Source of the DNA: Oscillospiraceae bacterium
GTDB lineage: Bacteria; Bacillota; Clostridia; Oscillospirales; Oscillospiraceae
Length of the DNA stretch: 49,129 bases
Direction: 5' to 3'
Assembly (NCBI GenBank): GCA_009781515.1
Contig: WQXY01000017.1
Location: forward strand, 1-49,129
Shown: one piece after another, positions 42,955 through 49,129 of the stretch
Layout: the number at the start of each line of letters is the position of its first letter
How positions within the stretch are numbered: position 1 is the stretch's first letter
Notes under the pieces: model-generated
Told to the model about the DNA's origin: nothing
The model's input: only the letters and a program-made list of their open reading frames with translations
Databases searched by the model: none
Made by a program: the position numbers and the translations under genes

Positions 42955-44295
42955 ATGAAAAAAATTAAACCGCGTACCCTCTCGGGTTTTATGGAACTTT
43001 TGCCGCCCGAGCAGGTATGTTTTGATACGATTATCCGTCGGCTTCGCAAGTCTTTTTCGGCATACGGCTACACATCAATAGATACGCCGCTTATGGAAGC
43101 TGCTGAAGTTTTGCTTGCAAAAGGCGGGGGCGAAACCGAAAAACAAATATATCAACTCAGCAAGGGGGATGCCGACCTTGCTATTCGTTATGAACTGACG
43201 GCTTCACTTGCAAAATATGTAACCTTGTATTACAACGAACTGACATTCCCGTTTCGCAGATTTGAAATAGGTAAGGTTTATCGCGGCGAGCGTGCTCAGC
43301 GCGGTCGTTTTCGTGAGTTTTATCAGGCGGATATTGACATCATCGGTGACGGTTCGCTCGATGTTCTAAACGAGGCGGAAATACCAAGCGTTATTTACAG
43401 CGTGTTTAAGGCTCTCGGACTTGACAGTTTTGTCATTCACATGAATAATCGCAAGGTGCTCAGCGGTCTTTTTGAAATTCTTGGTATCGGCGAGAATTCG
43501 GGCGATGTGATGCGGATTATCGACAAGCTCGGTAAAATCGGCAAAGAGAAAGTTTCGGAAATATTAACCGGTGATTTAGGCTTATCGCACTCGCAGGCAA
43601 ATGATGTTATAGAGTTTATAACATATCAGGGCGACCCGTTTGAAATTTTGGAAAAGCATAAAGGGCAAAACGACCTTTATGATACAGGTGTCAGCGAGCT
43701 GCTTGCGCTAAAGACGCATCTTGCCGCATTTGGTGTTCCCGATACACACTTTGTAATTGATTTGTCGATTGCGCGCGGGCTTGATTATTACACAGGCACG
43801 GTGTATGAAACATATTTAAGCGACTATCCCGAGGTAGGTGCTGTTTGTTCGGGCGGCAGATATGACAATCTCGCCGAGTGTTTTACAGACAGAAAAATGC
43901 CGGGTGTCGGCATTTCAATCGGGCTCTCACGTTTGTTTTATATTTTGCAGGAGCAAGGTCTGCTAAACGATAAATTTTATTCGGCTCCGGCAGACGTTTT
44001 AATTATACCCATGACAGACGAATTGACACATGCAATAAGGCTTGCAACGTCAATGCGTGAGGCAGGACTGCGGGTGCAGATTTATTCCGAAAACAAAAAG
44101 TTTAAGGTAAAGGTTGCTTACGCAGACAAACTAAAAATACCGTATGTGGTATTTTTGGGTGAAGATGAGATTTCAAAAGGGCTTATAACGGTAAAGGACA
44201 TGACGAGCGGCGAGCAAACCACCGCATCCGCGAGTATTTTAACAAAAGGCATAAAAGACAAAATCGAAACCAAGGACAAAGCGCTCTTTTCTTAA
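42955..44295 (+). CDS. hisS: Histidyl-tRNA synthetase
   Basis: Charges tRNA-His. The 446 residues have a class II core: MKKIKPRTLSGFMELLPPEQ, motif 2 region RFEIGKVYRGERAQRGRFREF, the histidine-specific motif RGLDYYTGTVYE near 268-279, GGRYDNL, motif 3 MPGVGISIGLSRL, and a C-terminal anticodon-binding domain (about 345-435). The presence of both histidine motifs and the anticodon domain argues for a true synthetase and against the HisZ paralogue. It starts 8 bases after the MgsA-like gene, so no T-box fits. The stop overlaps the convergent exporter by 4 bases. Confidence 0.92.
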   Translation: MKKIKPRTLSGFMELLPPEQVCFDTIIRRLRKSFSAYGYTSIDTPLMEAAEVLLAKGGGETEKQIYQLSKGDADLAIRYELTASLAKYVTLYYNELTFPFRRFEIGKVYRGERAQRGRFREFYQADIDIIGDGSLDVLNEAEIPSVIYSVFKALGLDSFVIHMNNRKVLSGLFEILGIGENSGDVMRIIDKLGKIGKEKVSEILTGDLGLSHSQANDVIEFITYQGDPFEILEKHKGQNDLYDTGVSELLALKTHLAAFGVPDTHFVIDLSIARGLDYYTGTVYETYLSDYPEVGAVCSGGRYDNLAECFTDRKMPGVGISIGLSRLFYILQEQGLLNDKFYSAPADVLIIPMTDELTHAIRLATSMREAGLRVQIYSENKKFKVKVAYADKLKIPYVVFLGEDEISKGLITVKDMTSGEQTTASASILTKGIKDKIETKDKALFS

Positions 44296-44804
44296 ATCCA
44301 AGTGCCTAAGAAGTACCAGACGAGGGTGGTTATAGTTCCCGCGATTACAACACCTATTGCGATTGCAGGCAAGGCAATCCTTATCCGCACATTAAATATC
44401 GCCGCAATTAATGCACCCGTCCATGCGCCCATTCCCGGCAACGGCAACGGGATTGCGACAAAAAGCAAAAGACCGAAAAACATTCCATACTTGAAGCTGT
44501 TGCCTTTGGCTTCAGCTTTTTTTTCTAATTTTTCCGTAAAAGCTCCAAGGGTTTTACTTATTTTGCCGAGCCACTCGAAAATCATACGAATGAATAAGAT
44601 GATAAACGGTACGGGAATAATGTTGCCGATTACGGTTGTAATTGCAGTCGGTATCAGCGGCAAGCCGAGAGCTACACCGAGCGATATAACTATGGGAGGA
44701 CCGCTTACGGCAGGCAGTAGCGACATAATAAAAACGATTGCATAATACCCGATAGGCGATGTGCCTACTATATCTTGTAAAAAATTGCTTATTGTTTCAA
44801 CCAA
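44292..44804 (-). CDS. Small integral membrane exporter (COG2426 family)
   Basis: Membrane protein of about 170 residues with four or five helices: [97 protein letters not shown]. The P-L-P-G-x-G motif and the LP..ggp pattern are typical of the COG2426 small multidrug export family; function is poorly proven. A GTG at 44819 is in frame, but the uvrB tail encodes GTGGAGG, which suits the TTG at 44804 (eight-base spacing). The overlap with uvrB is then 8 bases. Confidence 0.82.
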   Translation of the reverse strand: MVETISNFLQDIVGTSPIGYYAIVFIMSLLPAVSGPPIVISLGVALGLPLIPTAITTVIGNIIPVPFIILFIRMIFEWLGKISKTLGAFTEKLEKKAEAKGNSFKYGMFFGLLLFVAIPLPLPGMGAWTGALIAAIFNVRIRIALPAIAIGVVIAGTITTLVWYFLGTWI

Positions 44805-46767
44805 CGGTTTTTCCTCCACGTAATTCTATAATTCTGTCACGAAGTGCGGCGGCATATTCAAACTCAAGCAGTTTTGCAGCGGCTGCCATTTGCTTCTCGA
44901 GCTTTTTAATTTCTTCATCAAGCTCGCGTCCGGTCAGCTTTATGCCGTCTGATGCTATGAGGTCATCTCGCTTTGATATTTCGAGTAAATCACGCACATT
45001 CTTTATGATTGTTTTTGGAACAATGCCGTGCTTTTCGTTAAATGCCCGCTGCGTTTCTCTGCGGCTGTCGGTTTCGTCGATAGCCGTGCTCATAGAGGGA
45101 GTTACCTTATCGGCATACATTATGACAAGTCCCGAAGCGTTTCGGGCAGCCCTGCCTATTGTTTGGATTAGTGATGTTGCACTTCGCAAAAAGCCCTCTT
45201 TGTCTGCATCGAGTATAGCAACAAGTGAAACCTCAGGCAAATCCAAGCCCTCGCGCAAGAGATTTATACCAACCAAGACATCAAACTCCCCAAGCCGCAG
45301 GTCGCGGATGATTTCCATTCTTTCGGTGGTGGTTATGTCGTGGTGCAAATATCTGACACGGATACCCGCGCCTTTAAGAAATGAGGTCAAATCCTCTGCC
45401 ATTTTCTTCGTAAGTGTCGTAACAAGCACACGCTCATCTTTTTCGCTGCGGATATTGATTTCCGAAATAAGGTCGTCGATTTGCCCTGTAACCGGACGTA
45501 CCGATATTTCGGGGTCAAGCAGCCCCGTGGGTCTTATTACCTGCTTAACAATCTGACCGGAGCGGGAGCGCTCATATTCGCTTGGTGTTGCGGAAACATA
45601 TACAACTTGATTTAGCCGCTCGTTAAACTCCTCGAAGTTAAGAGGTCTGTTGTCATATGCCGAGGGTAAGCGAAAACCGTAGTTTATAAGATTTTCTTTG
45701 CGTGACCTGTCGCCTGCGTACATGGCGCGAACTTGAGGCAGCGTGACATGACATTCGTCGACAAACATAATATAGTCTTTTGGGAAATAGTCAAGCAGCG
45801 TCATCGGAGCACTGCCGGGAGTGCGGTCTGTAATGATACGGGAATAATTTTCAATACCGTTGCAATAACCAAGCTCCATGAGCATTTCCACATCATACAT
45901 TGTGCGTTGGTGAAGCCGCTGAGCCTCGACTAATTTATTATTTGCTTCGAAATAATCAAGCCGTTCTTTCATTTCGGTTTTTATAGCGGAAATGGCGTTT
46001 TGAATTTTTTCCTCGGTTGTGACATAGTGCGAAGCGGGATATATTGCCACATGCGACAAAGCGTTTGCAGGAATACCCGTCACAACATGCACCTCGCTGA
46101 TGCGCTCGACTTCATCGCCAAAAAACTCAACACGAATTGCGTGGTCGCGTGCGTATGCGGGCAGTATTTCAACCGTGTCGCCTCTGACGCGAAAAGCATT
46201 TCTTGCAAATGCGACATCGTTTCTTTCGTAGCGTATTTCCACAAGTTTTTTGAGAAGCTCATCGCGGCTCATAATAGCGCCTTGCCTTAGAGATATAACC
46301 ATGCTCGAATAGTCAATCGGGTCTCCGAGCCCGTAAATACAGCTGACGGAAGAAACGACCAAAACATCGGGGCGTTCAAAAAGCGCCGAAGTTGCAGAGT
46401 GACGCAGACGCTCGATTTCGTCATTTATGGAGCTGTCTTTTTCGATATATGTGTCAGTGTGGGGAATGTATGCCTCGGGTTGGTAGTAGTCGTAGTAAGA
46501 CACAAAAAACTCGACGGCATTATTAGGGAAAAACTCTCGAAACTCGCTGCAAAGCTGAGCGGCAAGTGCTTTATTATGTGCTAACACAAGTGTTGGTTTT
46601 TGGATTTGCTCAATTGTTTTTGCCATGGTGTAGGTTTTGCCCGAGCCTGTAACGCCAAGCAGGGTTTGCTCGGTGAGCCCCATTTCAAAGCCGCTCACGA
46701 GTGACTTAATAGCCTCCGGCTGTCCACCCGCAGGCTCAAAGTCGCTTATTACCTTGAACTGTGACAT
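44797..46767 (-). CDS. uvrB: Excinuclease ABC subunit B
   Basis: Helicase-like damage verifier that loads UvrC. The 656 residues begin with a Q-like motif [11 protein letters not shown], Walker [11 protein letters not shown] near 38-47, the beta-hairpin [18 protein letters not shown] near 90-108, DECH near 338, motifs V and VI ([30 protein letters not shown]) and a C-terminal UVR domain (about 615-650). GGGGGAGAAG precedes the ATG. It follows pyrE by 18 bases. Identity is firm. Confidence 0.98.
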   Translation of the reverse strand: MSQFKVISDFEPAGGQPEAIKSLVSGFEMGLTEQTLLGVTGSGKTYTMAKTIEQIQKPTLVLAHNKALAAQLCSEFREFFPNNAVEFFVSYYDYYQPEAYIPHTDTYIEKDSSINDEIERLRHSATSALFERPDVLVVSSVSCIYGLGDPIDYSSMVISLRQGAIMSRDELLKKLVEIRYERNDVAFARNAFRVRGDTVEILPAYARDHAIRVEFFGDEVERISEVHVVTGIPANALSHVAIYPASHYVTTEEKIQNAISAIKTEMKERLDYFEANNKLVEAQRLHQRTMYDVEMLMELGYCNGIENYSRIITDRTPGSAPMTLLDYFPKDYIMFVDECHVTLPQVRAMYAGDRSRKENLINYGFRLPSAYDNRPLNFEEFNERLNQVVYVSATPSEYERSRSGQIVKQVIRPTGLLDPEISVRPVTGQIDDLISEINIRSEKDERVLVTTLTKKMAEDLTSFLKGAGIRVRYLHHDITTTERMEIIRDLRLGEFDVLVGINLLREGLDLPEVSLVAILDADKEGFLRSATSLIQTIGRAARNASGLVIMYADKVTPSMSTAIDETDSRRETQRAFNEKHGIVPKTIIKNVRDLLEISKRDDLIASDGIKLTGRELDEEIKKLEKQMAAAAKLLEFEYAAALRDRIIELRGGKTVG

Positions 46768-46785
46768 GCGTCTTCTTCTCCCCCG

Positions 46786-47427
46786 TCATTGCGGACCATA
46801 CTCCCGCAAATAATCTTTCATTTTTTCGATGCGCGTATCACCCTGCGGCAGGGATGCTATGATATCAAGAGCGTTGATTATTGAGTACACGTTTATACCG
46901 AACGCATCTCTCAGCTCGTCGAGAGTTGACTTCTCGCCCGTTCCGCGTTCCATTCTGTCAACAGACACAAAAAGCGAACTGACAGTCACATCTGCAACTG
47001 CTTTCAAAAGTTGCAGGCTTTCTCGAACAGCCGTACCCGCAGTGACAACGTCTTCGATAATAATTATCCTGTCGTTATCCTTTGGTGTGTATCCTATAAG
47101 AGTGCCGCCCTCGCCATGGTCTTTGGCTTCCTTACGGTTAAAAAAGTAAGGCACATCTAATCCGTGGTTGCGAAATAGTGAGGATGCAGTTGCCGCTGCA
47201 AGGGTTATCCCCTTGTATGCAGGGCCGTACAGTGCGTCAAACTTTTCGCCGCTCGCTACTATGCTGTCTGCATAATAGTCGCCGAGAATGGAAATATGTT
47301 TGCCTGTTTTGTAGTTGCCTGTGTTTACAAAATACGGTGTCTTTCTGCCGCTCTTGGTTGTAAAGTCGCCAAAAGTAAGCACTCCCGCACTTTCCATAAA
47401 TTCGATAAACTCGTTTTTACTTCGCAT
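46786..47427 (-). CDS. pyrE: Orotate phosphoribosyltransferase
   Basis: Joins orotate with PRPP to give OMP in pyrimidine synthesis. The 213 residues show the PRPP-binding motif IIIIEDVVTAGTAV near 121-134, the catalytic-loop region with RKEAKDHGEGGTLIG near 98-112, and the N-terminal FTTKSGRKTPYFVNTG. RBS AAAGGAGCGG. No other pyr gene is adjacent; it heads a unit with uvrB and the exporter. Identity is firm. Confidence 0.96.
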   Translation of the reverse strand: MRSKNEFIEFMESAGVLTFGDFTTKSGRKTPYFVNTGNYKTGKHISILGDYYADSIVASGEKFDALYGPAYKGITLAAATASSLFRNHGLDVPYFFNRKEAKDHGEGGTLIGYTPKDNDRIIIIEDVVTAGTAVRESLQLLKAVADVTVSSLFVSVDRMERGTGEKSTLDELRDAFGINVYSIINALDIIASLPQGDTRIEKMKDYLREYGPQ

Positions 47428-47451
47428 AACCCCGCTCCTTTTTACTGAGTT

Positions 47452-47480
47452 ATTATACCCTTTAAGTCGGCTAAAATCAA
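47452..47480 (-). promoter_or_regulatory. pyrE-uvrB promoter
   Basis: Minus strand TTGATT (47475-47480), 17 bases, TATAAT (47452-47457). The leader of about 20 bases carries the ribosome site, in contrast to the leaderless promoters at mnmG, dusB and dnaE. No attenuator fits in it. Confidence 0.65.
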
Positions 47481-47485
47481 ATACA

Positions 47486-47515
47486 TTTACAGCATATATC
47501 GCTATGTGGTATCAT
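47486..47515 (+). promoter_or_regulatory. Promoter of the GT-C-like membrane protein
   Basis: TTTACA (47486-47491), 18 bases, extended -10 TGgTATCAT (-10 box 47510-47515), divergent from the pyrE promoter. The leader is about 18 bases with GAGAGG. Confidence 0.55.
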
Positions 47516-47539
47516 CATGGCAATATAGAGAGGTAGAAC

Positions 47540-48790
47540 ATGACCTTAGAAAACAAATATATTGATAAATTTAAGCCGTACGCAATTATTTTTACATTTG
47601 CGCTGATTGTCTATGGGTTTATCTATATGTTTTCCGGCGATTTCAGTGCGCTCATGAAAAACCACTATAATTCGTATTCGAGGCAGGCACAAAGTTGGCT
47701 TTCGGGGCAGCTTGACCTCGGCGAAAATGTGCCATGGCTCGAGCTTGCCATTTACGAGGGGCGGTATTATGTGAGCTTTCCGCCGTTTCCGTCCGTGGTA
47801 ATGCTGCCGTTTGTTTTCTTCTTTGGTATAGACACTCCGGACAATTTAATTGCTCTTGTGATTTCGCTGCTTTGTCTTGTTTATGCGTACAAGCTCGGTG
47901 AGCTCTTGTTGAAAAACAAAAACCACGCCATGCTGCTCAGTTTGTCTCTTGTGCTCGGCACAAATTATCTGCATGTTTCTCTATGGGGAGCGGTTTGGTA
48001 TATCGCGCAAAATATGGCTTTTTTGCTCACGCTTATGGCTTTTTACTACGCTCTCACTGAAAACAAACGCCACTCTTATATAGCGCTTTTTGCAATGTGT
48101 GCCGCCATGGGCTGCCGTCCGTTTAATGCTCTTTATTTGCCCGTTGTTTTGTTTTTGATTTATATCAGAGAGAACAAATCCTTTGTTGCAAATATTTTGA
48201 AGATATATTTATATAGTATCCCGGCAATAATATTGGGCGTGTTTTTTATGTGGCTTAATTATGCCCGCTTCGGTGATGTTTTGGAGTTTGGGCATAACTA
48301 TTTGCCGGAGTTTGTGAACGACCCTCACGGACAGTTTTTTATCGGGCGTGTTTTGGACAATCTGCAGCGAATGTTTTTTAACTTTGACCTGACAAGCAAT
48401 CCGATGTTTCATGGATTTGCGTTTTGGGTAGCTTCCCCGATTGTTATCAGCTTTGTAATGTTTTTAGGCTTTTATTTTTACAGAAGTTTAACAAAAACAC
48501 AAAGTGGGCTTGCCCCTCAAGAAAAAAACGATATGCCGCTCGTGTATATGCTGCTTGTCTTAGCTCTATTGCATATAGTGGCATTTTCGTTTCACAGAAC
48601 GCTCGGCGGGCATCAATTCGGCTCAAGATATACGGTAGATACGCTGCCCGCGTTTTATTTGGGACTTTTGTTTATACTCAAAAGGCTGTCGCTGAAAAAC
48701 AGCATTTATATAAATGCTGCTCCAATGCTGTTTGGTTTACTCTTAAACTTCTACGGCACAATATCATTCTTTTCGTACTACTATGGGTAG
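47540..48790 (+). CDS. Polytopic membrane protein, GT-C glycosyltransferase-like
   Basis: Of 416 residues, about ten membrane helices are visible: YAIIFTFALIVYGFIYMF near 14-31, VVMLPFVFFFG, LIALVISLLCLVYAY, and others to the C-terminus. The first extracellular loop carries NHYNSYSRQAQSWLSGQLDL and FPPFPS. The acidic/aromatic loop after TM1, the helix count and GCRPFN after a middle helix resemble the GT-C/PMT (family 39) lipid-linked sugar transferases, but no diagnostic DE pair was found. Role in envelope glycan building is inferred. Monocistronic, ended by two hairpins. Confidence 0.7.
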   Translation: MTLENKYIDKFKPYAIIFTFALIVYGFIYMFSGDFSALMKNHYNSYSRQAQSWLSGQLDLGENVPWLELAIYEGRYYVSFPPFPSVVMLPFVFFFGIDTPDNLIALVISLLCLVYAYKLGELLLKNKNHAMLLSLSLVLGTNYLHVSLWGAVWYIAQNMAFLLTLMAFYYALTENKRHSYIALFAMCAAMGCRPFNALYLPVVLFLIYIRENKSFVANILKIYLYSIPAIILGVFFMWLNYARFGDVLEFGHNYLPEFVNDPHGQFFIGRVLDNLQRMFFNFDLTSNPMFHGFAFWVASPIVISFVMFLGFYFYRSLTKTQSGLAPQEKNDMPLVYMLLVLALLHIVAFSFHRTLGGHQFGSRYTVDTLPAFYLGLLFILKRLSLKNSIYINAAPMLFGLLLNFYGTISFFSYYYG

Positions 48791-48805
48791 ATACATTTAA
48801 CAATA

Positions 48806-48838
48806 CCAAAAGCACCAATCATAGATTGGTGCTTTTGG
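48806..48838. terminator. Perfect 15-base-pair hairpin
   Basis: CCAAAAGCACCAATC and GATTGGTGCTTTTGG pair perfectly across the loop ATA, 15 bases after the membrane-protein stop. The A and T tracts inside the stem suit a terminator in both directions. Confidence 0.75.
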
Positions 48839-48847
48839 CAGGGGCAG

Positions 48848-48870
48848 AAGGAGTTTTATAAGTCCTTTTT
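48848..48870 (+). terminator. Second terminator-like hairpin
   Basis: AAGGA (48848-48852), 10-base loop, TCCTT (48863-48867) then more T. It begins inside a 17-base stretch that resembles a tRNA 3' end (48836-48852). Confidence 0.5.
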
Positions 48871-49021
48871 CTGCTATCTATTCATGTTTATGGTTGTTCA
48901 TAACCTTTTGATTTGCAGGACTTTCCGGTCATTTTGCTTTATTTTTATTTATGCCGGATTATCTCATTTTCAACTAAAACGTGTATGAATCGTGTACATT
49001 GCCTCCCAAGCGAGGCGTTAA

Positions 49022-49038
49022 AAGAAACTATGTTTCTT
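49022..49038 (-). terminator. Hairpin after the recombinase gene
   Basis: Arms AAGAAAC and GTTTCTT around TAT (perfect), followed on the minus strand by TTAACG, 5 bases past the recombinase stop codon. A second stem GCCTC/GAGGC lies at 49001-49016. Apart from these hairpins I see nothing else in 48875-49043. Confidence 0.5.
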
Positions 49039-49043
49039 GCTAC

Positions 49044-49129
49044 TTACGCAACAGTATTTAGAACTTCAACTGCTTTTTCTTCCTCTCTCGGATATAAGTG
49101 CGAATATGTATTCCATGTTTCTTCAATCC
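49044..49129 (-). CDS. Tyrosine recombinase (integrase), C-terminal end only
   Basis: The last 27 codons and stop of a gene that enters from the right edge. The reading IEETWNTYSHLYP, then REEEKAVEVLNTVA, matches the C-terminus of phage/ICE-type tyrosine recombinases (pattern T-x-x-T-Y-S-H-L), including the catalytic tyrosine in NTYSH. It was too short for the ORF list. It implies a prophage, ICE or similar element outside the window. Identity rests on a short but characteristic motif. Confidence 0.78.
   Translation of the reverse strand, partial: IEETWNTYSHLYPREEEKAVEVLNTVA

Noticed and set aside
44759-45556. 265-codon open frame antisense to uvrB
   Set aside because: It covers conserved UvrB motifs on the other strand and is rich in Ser and Arg as expected for a shadow frame.
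48836-48875. tRNA gene at the right edge
   Set aside because: Only the acceptor/T-stem part is tRNA-like; the T-loop, anticodon arm and 5' half are absent.

Overview
The window looks like a chromosome segment of a motile, Gram-positive, anaerobe-like bacterium of the class Clostridia. The evidence is the gene families: Soj/Spo0J-type ParAB, a CheX-like phosphatase, ECF sigma factor plus zinc anti-sigma, a soluble Ser/Thr kinase paired with a helix-turn-helix protein, MreC/MreD/PBP2, a U32 peptidase-family protein with DUF3656, strong AGGAGG-type ribosome sites and frequent GTG/TTG starts. No rRNA or species marker is present, so the genus cannot be named. Coding density is very high: no stretch over about 300 bases lacks a gene.

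Region 1 (1-11471, minus strand) is one long run of eleven genes separated by at most about 15 bases. It starts from one visible promoter at 11524-11553: a two-receiver response regulator, cheA, cheW, an MCP, cheB, cheR, cheY, a cheX-like phosphatase, then parA, parB and serS (cut by the window edge). This is a complete chemotaxis signalling set with chromosome-partition genes and a tRNA synthetase at its distal end. cheA has no good ATG/GTG/TTG start, but has an ATT codon at ideal distance from a strong ribosome site.

Region 2 (11577-18151) holds an HtrA-type membrane serine protease (minus), guaB (plus), a short QueG-related iron-sulfur protein (minus), and a FIST sensor protein followed by a PAS histidine kinase (plus). 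The kinase gene contains a run of 12 G near its end that would switch the C-terminus if its length changed.

Region 3 (18165-23143) looks accessory. It holds a large membrane-anchored propeller-like protein, a zinc-ribbon membrane protein and a Ser/Thr kinase on the minus strand, a divergent HTH protein, and a two-gene unit of a small unknown protein and a retropepsin-like aspartic protease. Two copies of a 60-base palindromic repeat bracket the kinase/zinc-ribbon/HTH block. An initiator tRNA (fMet) with its own promoter and terminator follows.

Region 4 (23508-32039, plus) is an operon of a U32/RlhA-like protein, mreC, mreD, mrdA (PBP2) and uvrA: cell elongation, rRNA modification and DNA repair. 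Region 5 (32064-36472, minus) is mnmG, dusB, an ECF sigma factor and its anti-sigma. Divergent from it is dnaE (plus). The mnmG, dusB and dnaE promoters sit so close to their start codons that the mRNAs should be leaderless.

Region 6 (40111-47427) holds a beta-CASP metallo-beta-lactamase nuclease, a MinD-like ATPase without the usual membrane anchor, a methylglyoxal-synthase-like protein whose catalytic aspartate position is serine, hisS (all plus), then pyrE, uvrB and a small membrane exporter (minus). Region 7 (47540-49129) has a polytopic GT-C-like membrane protein, a strong double hairpin, and the last 27 codons of a tyrosine recombinase at the right edge, so a mobile element probably begins just outside the window.
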